8,862 nucleotides of DNA from Microcaldota archaeon (GTDB taxonomy: Archaea; Micrarchaeota; Micrarchaeia; Micrarchaeales; CABMGC01), in assembly GCA_027314465.1 (NCBI GenBank), contig DAHVAU010000041.1, forward strand, positions 1 to 8,862, written 5' to 3'. Below are positions 5,020 to 8,862 of the stretch, piece after piece. The translations under genes were made by a program, and so were the position numbers. The notes under the pieces are model-generated. The model saw only the letters and a program-made list of their open reading frames with translations. It was not told where the DNA came from and searched no databases. The first letter of the stretch is position 1. Each line of letters begins with the position of its first letter.

Positions 5020-6510
5020 ATGAACAAGCCAAGGGAGCATTGCGGCGTTATGGCCGTTCGGGGCCCGGATTCCGTAGTTGTGGCTCTGGAAGGCATAAGG
5101 AATCAGCAGCACCGCGGCCAGGAGGCCGTAGGGATGTCGATTCTAAGGGATGGGAGGTTTGAGACGTTCAAGGGACTTGGCCGCGTGGATGATGTGTTCA
5201 GAAATGACGGCGACGAGGTGTACTTTCGTTGCAGTGATGGTTCTGGCGTGCGCATCGGTCCTGCACAGGCGGCAATAGCGCATGTGCGGTATTCAACAGT
5301 AGGGAGCAAGTCGGATGCATCCGCAGCGCATCCCCACACCCACGGAAACATAGCCCTCGCATGGAACGGAACGATACCAAATTACATGAGCCTGATGAAC
5401 GGCTCCGAATGCATCACTGCGTCCGATACCGAGGTGGTGGTCAAGTTCGTCTCATCCCAGATATCACGCGGCGCGGGCATTGGCGAGGCTCTTAGCGCAT
5501 TGATGGACATAGCCGACGGAGGCTATGCAATAGCAGCAATGCTCACGGACGGCACAATGGCAGCGGCCAGGGACAGGCTGGGGGTAAGGCCGCTTATAAC
5601 CGGTACCGTGTATGGCAGCATGGGCTCAAATCTTGTTTTCGCCTCAGAGAGCGTTGCAATAACTGACCATCCAAGGAGCGCCAGCTCCACGATAAAGAGC
5701 GGATACATAGGCAGCGACATAAAGCCCGGAGAGATACTGGTGGTGTCAACAGACGCATGCACGTCCATAGACCGCCAGGAAGGCAGGGCAAACTGCGTAT
5801 TCGAGATAATATACTTCGCCAGTAAGGAGTCTGTTATGGACGGGGTGAGTGTGAGCGCGGCCAGGGTTGAGCAGGGCAGGATGCTTGCGCGATACCATGG
5901 CGTTGATGCCGATATAGTGGTGCCTGTTCCAGACTCTGCAGAGCCCATGGCGCACGGCTACTCGATGGAGAGCGCAATACCTATTGCAAGGGGGCTTGTG
6001 CTCCAGGCAGAGGACTTCAGGAGCAGGACGAGATCGTTCATGCAGCCTGACCCGCTCTCCAGGAAGAAGGCCGTGAGGGAAAAGATGCGCGCCGACCCTG
6101 AAGTGATCGGAGGGAAAAGGCTTGTAGTGATTGACGATTCGATAGTAAGGGGAACCACCCAGGCCGAGGTGGTGGGCATGCTTCTTGAGGCCGGAGCATC
6201 CGAGGTGCATATACGCATCGCCTCTCCGCAGGTGAAGTACCCTTGCTTTGGCGGCGTAGACTTCCCAACAAGAACCGAGCTTATAGCAAACAGGATGGAT
6301 CCTGACACCCTCGCGCAGCATCTGGGGGCATCAAGCCTTGCATACCTGACCATAGGCGAGCTGCTGGCAGTCACAGGCGCAGGCAAATGCCATGCATGCT
6401 TCTCAGGGGAGTACCAGCTAAGGAATATGCCTAAGGACGGTTTCTGGGAGTCTGTAACTATGGGAAAGAAGGGCAATGCCACGGGTCTTAAGGCCGCTTC
6501 TGCGCTATGA
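5020..6510 (+). CDS. purF: Amidophosphoribosyltransferase, [4Fe-4S] type
   Basis: The 496-residue product catalyses the first committed step of purine synthesis, PRPP plus glutamine to phosphoribosylamine. The N-terminal nucleophile region is HCGVMAV, with Cys8 after a short propeptide to be cleaved. HVRYST (88-93), WNGT (115-118) and SDTEV (135-139) form the glutaminase site. The PRPP loop is LVVIDDSIVRGTT (368-380). The four cysteines that bind the iron-sulfur cluster in the Bacillus-type enzyme are all present: Cys259 in NCVFEIIYFA, Cys409 in YPCFGG, and Cys457/Cys460 in KCHAC. Length is normal. I placed the start at ATG 5020 because it leaves a normal short propeptide; an in-frame TTG at 4999 is an alternative. 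The usual HNGN is WNGT here. No other purine gene is nearby. The 3' end overlaps the convergent methyltransferase by 23 bases. Confidence 0.93.
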   Translation: MNKPREHCGVMAVRGPDSVVVALEGIRNQQHRGQEAVGMSILRDGRFETFKGLGRVDDVFRNDGDEVYFRCSDGSGVRIGPAQAAIAHVRYSTVGSKSDASAAHPHTHGNIALAWNGTIPNYMSLMNGSECITASDTEVVVKFVSSQISRGAGIGEALSALMDIADGGYAIAAMLTDGTMAAARDRLGVRPLITGTVYGSMGSNLVFASESVAITDHPRSASSTIKSGYIGSDIKPGEILVVSTDACTSIDRQEGRANCVFEIIYFASKESVMDGVSVSAARVEQGRMLARYHGVDADIVVPVPDSAEPMAHGYSMESAIPIARGLVLQAEDFRSRTRSFMQPDPLSRKKAVREKMRADPEVIGGKRLVVIDDSIVRGTTQAEVVGMLLEAGASEVHIRIASPQVKYPCFGGVDFPTRTELIANRMDPDTLAQHLGASSLAYLTIGELLAVTGAGKCHACFSGEYQLRNMPKDGFWESVTMGKKGNATGLKAASAL

Positions 6511-7183
6511 GTATCTCAGCCTCCACCGCCACGAAGTTTCTCTCAGAGCCGTATCTTGTATGCGCCTGCACGCGCCATCCGGCTTTCCTGTACATATCCG
6601 CAAGTCCTGACTCAAACTCCAGGCTGCGTGCTTTAGCGTCCGGATCAAACATGGCTCTGCCGTACCTCACATCCCTATCCGTGTGCCATAGCCTCTGATC
6701 CAGGAAGTCGCCAGGCAGCGAGCTCACCATCCCTATCGCATTGAATCCTCCAGGCGCGGTATTTTGCATCATGCGGGCTACAAGCCGCTGCTTGTCAGGA
6801 TCCAGCATATACTCAAACACTGAGTTGATAAGTATCAGCGAGTACGGCTGGTGAACTGCCGTATAATGAATTGCATTGCCCTGGCGCAGATGCACAATGC
6901 GCTGCGTATCCTCAGATCCTGGGCTTGATGCTGCCTTTAGTATGCCTATGGCCGATATGTCTATTCCGTGAACGGCCCTGAAAAGGCCCGACTCTGCAAG
7001 CACCCTGACATTTGCCCCGTCCCCGCATCCTATCTCAAGGGCGTTGCCTCTTGGTTCAAGGCCCCTCAAGCATCCAAGCGCAGCGCCTGCTATTCCTGCA
7101 GGCGCAGATATCCCCTGCTGCCTTGAGTATCTTTCGTCAAAGTACTCTCTAACCCTCCTATAATGTATCTCAGCCATCGCCAT
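6488..7183 (-). CDS. Class I SAM-dependent methyltransferase, TehB-like
   Basis: The 231-residue product has a Rossmann methyltransferase core. Motif I is LEIGCGDGAN (49-58), an acidic residue ends strand 2 (GIDIS, Asp75), motif IV is YSLILINSVFEYM (114-126), and NTAPGGFNAIGMV (141-153) follows. The 'tPGGyN-I' pattern is reminiscent of TehB-type methyltransferases, which act on small acceptors such as oxyanions or thiols; the acceptor here cannot be read. ATG 7183 is supported by GGTG five bases upstream; ATG 7177 is an alternative two codons in. A TATTTAA-like box lies about 40 bases upstream, in the 49-base gap after the threonine-synthase-like gene, so it may have its own promoter. Its stop lies inside the 3' end of purF. 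Confidence 0.8.
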   Translation of the reverse strand: MAMAEIHYRRVREYFDERYSRQQGISAPAGIAGAALGCLRGLEPRGNALEIGCGDGANVRVLAESGLFRAVHGIDISAIGILKAASSPGSEDTQRIVHLRQGNAIHYTAVHQPYSLILINSVFEYMLDPDKQRLVARMMQNTAPGGFNAIGMVSSLPGDFLDQRLWHTDRDVRYGRAMFDPDAKARSLEFESGLADMYRKAGWRVQAHTRYGSERNFVAVEAEILIAQKRP

Positions 7184-7221
7184 GGTCGCACCGACTAAGC
7201 TGCAATGAAGTGAAATCCACT

Positions 7222-7231
7222 GCCTTAAATA
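7222..7231 (-). promoter_or_regulatory. TATA-like box of the methyltransferase gene
   Basis: The minus strand reads GATATTTAAG just after the stop of the upstream gene. It predicts a start near 7200 and a leader of about 17 bases that contains the GGTG ribosome binding site. Co-transcription from the upstream gene is also possible. Confidence 0.35.
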
Positions 7232-7232
7232 T

Positions 7233-8336
7233 CTATGTCCGGGGTTCGTTATTCCCTGTGATCAGCACAACCGCCTTTGAGCCCTCAAGCAGCGCAGGGT
7301 TCTTTTTCCTAAGCCTTACAAAGCCTGCGAATGCAGCTGCGCCTCCTGTCTCTGCGCCTATCCCAATGCTCCTTAGTTCAGACACTGCATCAAGTATCTC
7401 CTGTTCGCTCACGCTCATTGCAATGCCGTGCGTGGCGCGCAGCGCCCCAAGTCCCTCGAAGCCGAAGGTAGGGTAACCAACTGCAATGGCATCTGCCACT
7501 GTCCTTGGCCGCATATAGCGCACATCCCGTTTCGAATTGTAAGCCCTGACAAGGGGATCGCACATCTCTGATTGCACGGCTACGATCCTTGGGAATTTCC
7601 TGATAAGGGAGAACCTCCTGAATTCGCTAAGGCCCTTATGCATCGCTGCAATCAGCGTGGCATTGCCAACAGGCACGAAGATGATGTCAGGCACAGAGTA
7701 GCGCATCTGCTCAACGAGCTCGAAGATCACGCTCTTCTGCCCCTCCTTCCTGTAATGGTAGTCGCCGCAGACAAACGCGCCAGTCTTGCCGGCATAGGTC
7801 TCTGCGGCTCTCAATGCGGCGTTGAAGTCGCCCTTGACCCGCACCAGCCTGGCCCCAGCCTTCTTTATGAGGCTTATCTTGTGCCTGTTGGCGTCCCTGC
7901 TTATGAATATTGTGCATCTTAATCCTGCGATATGCGCGTAATGCGCCACTGACAGCCCCATGTTGCCAGTAGATGCGCAGCATATGCTATGCGCCCCAAG
8001 CTCAAGTGCCTTATTTATCTCTATCACAGAGCCGCGGTCCTTGAATGAGCGTGTAGGGTTGTATGTCTCAAGCTTAAGCAGCACCCGCGCGCCTCCAATG
8101 CGCCTATCCACCAGCGGGGTGCCTCCTTCCCTGCTGTGTATCCTGAATCTATCGATAGGGAAGAACTGAAGGTACTTGCGGTGCCCTGCTCTTGCAGACC
8201 CAAATCCTGCGGGCAGCTTTAATGACTTATAGTCATATGCCACGTCAAGTATGTGCCCGCATGCACTGCACCTGAATGCTGAGTAATCAGCCACCCTGGC
8301 GCATCCTGTGCAGACAAGCCGATACGCTGTATTCAT
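7233..8336 (-). CDS. thrC: Threonine synthase-like PLP enzyme with N-terminal zinc ribbon
   Basis: The 367-residue product (from ATG 8336) begins with a zinc ribbon, Cys9-x-x-Cys12 and Cys23-x-x-Cys26, as in archaeal threonine synthases. Fold-type II PLP motifs follow: REGGTPLV, NPTRSFKDRGS with Lys99 as the PLP-bound lysine, CASTGNMGLSVAHYA (substrate/phosphate loop), FVPVGNATLIAAM, GAETGGAAAFAG and a terminal VVLITGNNEP. Threonine synthase converts O-phosphohomoserine to threonine. Close paralogues include cysteate synthase, so the exact reaction is likely but not certain, especially as no homoserine pathway gene is present in the window. A GTG two codons upstream (8342) is an alternative start. 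No clear ribosome binding site is seen. A TTTTTATA box lies about 65 bases upstream. Confidence 0.85.
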   Translation of the reverse strand: MNTAYRLVCTGCARVADYSAFRCSACGHILDVAYDYKSLKLPAGFGSARAGHRKYLQFFPIDRFRIHSREGGTPLVDRRIGGARVLLKLETYNPTRSFKDRGSVIEINKALELGAHSICCASTGNMGLSVAHYAHIAGLRCTIFISRDANRHKISLIKKAGARLVRVKGDFNAALRAAETYAGKTGAFVCGDYHYRKEGQKSVIFELVEQMRYSVPDIIFVPVGNATLIAAMHKGLSEFRRFSLIRKFPRIVAVQSEMCDPLVRAYNSKRDVRYMRPRTVADAIAVGYPTFGFEGLGALRATHGIAMSVSEQEILDAVSELRSIGIGAETGGAAAFAGFVRLRKKNPALLEGSKAVVLITGNNEPRT

Positions 8337-8348
8337 ATGCACTACTGG

Positions 8349-8372
8349 GCCTAGGCAAGCCTAAAAACGTTT
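8349..8372. repeat. Cluster of short palindromes upstream of the threonine-synthase-like gene
   Basis: Three overlapping or adjacent palindromes occur in 24 bases. They are GCCTAGGC (8349-8356), the arms TAGGC/GCCTA (8352-8356 and 8359-8363) around two bases, and AAACGTTT (8365-8372). They lie between the expected transcription start and the start codon, where a bound repressor would block. Each is short enough to occur by chance. Confidence 0.25.
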
Positions 8373-8374
8373 GC

Positions 8375-8389
8375 AAAAATCAAAAAGAA
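8375..8389 (-). terminator. T-tract, possible terminator of the TRAM gene
   Basis: Read on the minus strand, 8389-8375 is TTTTTGATTTTTG. It follows a similar T-rich stretch at 8413-8401 about 35 bases after the TRAM stop. Oligo-T runs without a hairpin are sufficient for archaeal termination. The first of these stretches also contains the TATA box assigned to the next gene. Confidence 0.35.
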
Positions 8390-8400
8390 AGGAATAGAAG

Positions 8401-8408
8401 TATAAAAA
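8401..8408 (-). promoter_or_regulatory. TATA-like box of the threonine-synthase-like gene
   Basis: The minus strand reads TTTTTATA. Transcription would start near 8380, giving a leader of about 45 bases that carries the palindrome cluster at 8349-8372. Confidence 0.4.
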
Positions 8409-8447
8409 TAAAACTCCGTGCTGCTACAGTCCTGTGCTGTTGCTTTG

Positions 8448-8774
8448 TTACTGCGGGGACTCTTCAGGTACGGCCTCGCTCTCAGGTGCGCTTGCAGGTG
8501 CTGATCCTGAGCCAGCTATCTCGCCTACTGCGAACCTGGCCCTCACGTCAGTTATCCTTATCTTCACTGTCTCTCCCTGCTTTGCGTCCTTCACAAAGAT
8601 GACGAATCCGTCCTTCTTCGCAAGTCCGTCTCCCTTAGACGCTGTTGCATCTATGGTTACCTCTACTTCATCTCCGACTTTCACTGGCTTAGGCAGGAAA
8701 TAATTAGGGTTTAGACCTCTCGATCCTCTGCCTCCTCTTCCATCTCTGCCTTCGCTGCTATCCATGTCTCTCAT
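8448..8774 (-). CDS. Small TRAM-domain RNA-binding protein
   Basis: From ATG 8774 the product has 108 residues. An Arg/Gly-rich N-terminus (residues 9-20, GRGGRGSRG) is followed by a TRAM domain at about 27-87, recognised by VKVGDEVEVTIDATASKGDGLAKKDGFVIFVKDAKQG and the closing KIRITDVRARFAVGEI. An acidic Ala/Pro/Ser/Glu tail ends the protein. Stand-alone archaeal TRAM proteins bind RNA and act as cold-shock-like RNA chaperones; the Arg/Gly stretch would add RNA affinity. The frame extends upstream to ATG 8825, adding 17 basic residues. I prefer 8774 because the TATA-like box at 8841-8850 predicts a start near 8820, inside that extension, and a GAGG lies nine bases before ATG 8774. The longer form cannot be excluded. 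Confidence 0.82.
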   Translation of the reverse strand: MRDMDSSEGRDGRGGRGSRGLNPNYFLPKPVKVGDEVEVTIDATASKGDGLAKKDGFVIFVKDAKQGETVKIRITDVRARFAVGEIAGSGSAPASAPESEAVPEESPQ

Positions 8775-8840
8775 TTTCTTTTTCCTCTGTAGGATCAGCG
8801 TTTTGCGCCTTACTACATCGTACATCTATTGCCGCTTCTG

Positions 8841-8850
8841 ATTTATAAAG
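8841..8850 (-). promoter_or_regulatory. TATA-like box of the TRAM gene
   Basis: The minus strand reads CTTTATAAAT. Typical archaeal spacing puts transcription start at about 8818-8822, three to seven bases inside the longer possible reading frame, and so favours ATG 8774 as the start codon. Confidence 0.45.
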
Positions 8851-8862
8851 ATATCGTTGGCC

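Noticed and set aside
5523..6482. Long minus-strand open frames inside purF
   Set aside because: They are antisense to a clearly recognised enzyme and show no domain pattern; GC-rich codons keep the frames open.

Overview
The window reads as archaeal. It encodes a geranylgeranylglyceryl-phosphate synthase (the enzyme family that starts archaeal ether-lipid assembly), a KaiC-like RecA-fold ATPase, an Lrp-like winged-helix protein and a small TRAM-domain RNA-binding protein. Start regions carry archaeal TATA-like boxes roughly 20-30 bases upstream, a few GGTG-type ribosome binding sites, and several apparently short or absent leaders. Genes are very tightly packed, with 4-base ATGA/GTGA overlaps and convergent 3' overlaps. 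A small-genome archaeon, perhaps a DPANN/Micrarchaeota-type lineage, would fit, but that placement is inference from style and not from a marker gene.

Layout. Positions 1-329 hold the start of a leftward gene that runs off the window; its N-terminus resembles archaeal transposase-like proteins. Positions 330-870 are mostly non-coding. They hold a palindrome, TATA-like boxes, a 40-residue small ORF with a good ribosome binding site (638-760), and a strong hairpin (804-848). The hairpin loop is complementary to the start codon region of the next gene, a winged-helix regulator (871-1524, rightward). The regulator's 3' end lies antisense over the end of a leftward HAD phosphatase.

Positions 4844 to 1374 form a compact four-gene leftward operon: KaiC-like ATPase, a protein that looks like two V4R-type hydrophobic-ligand domains, GGGP synthase, and HAD hydrolase. 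The gaps are 8, -4 and -4 bases. The grouping suggests that an ATP-driven signalling or sensing module is made together with a membrane-lipid enzyme and a phosphatase.

Divergent from this operon is purF (5020-6510, rightward), a [4Fe-4S]-type amidophosphoribosyltransferase. The shared intergenic region carries a perfect 14-bp palindrome between the two TATA-like boxes. Convergent with purF is a leftward TehB-like methyltransferase (6488-7183). It is preceded by a leftward threonine-synthase-like PLP enzyme with an N-terminal zinc ribbon (7233-8336) and a leftward TRAM-domain protein (start 8774 or 8825).

No tRNA, rRNA, CRISPR array or complete insertion sequence was recognised. The most interesting material is the 480-880 leader region and the KaiC/V4R/GGGP synthase/HAD operon.
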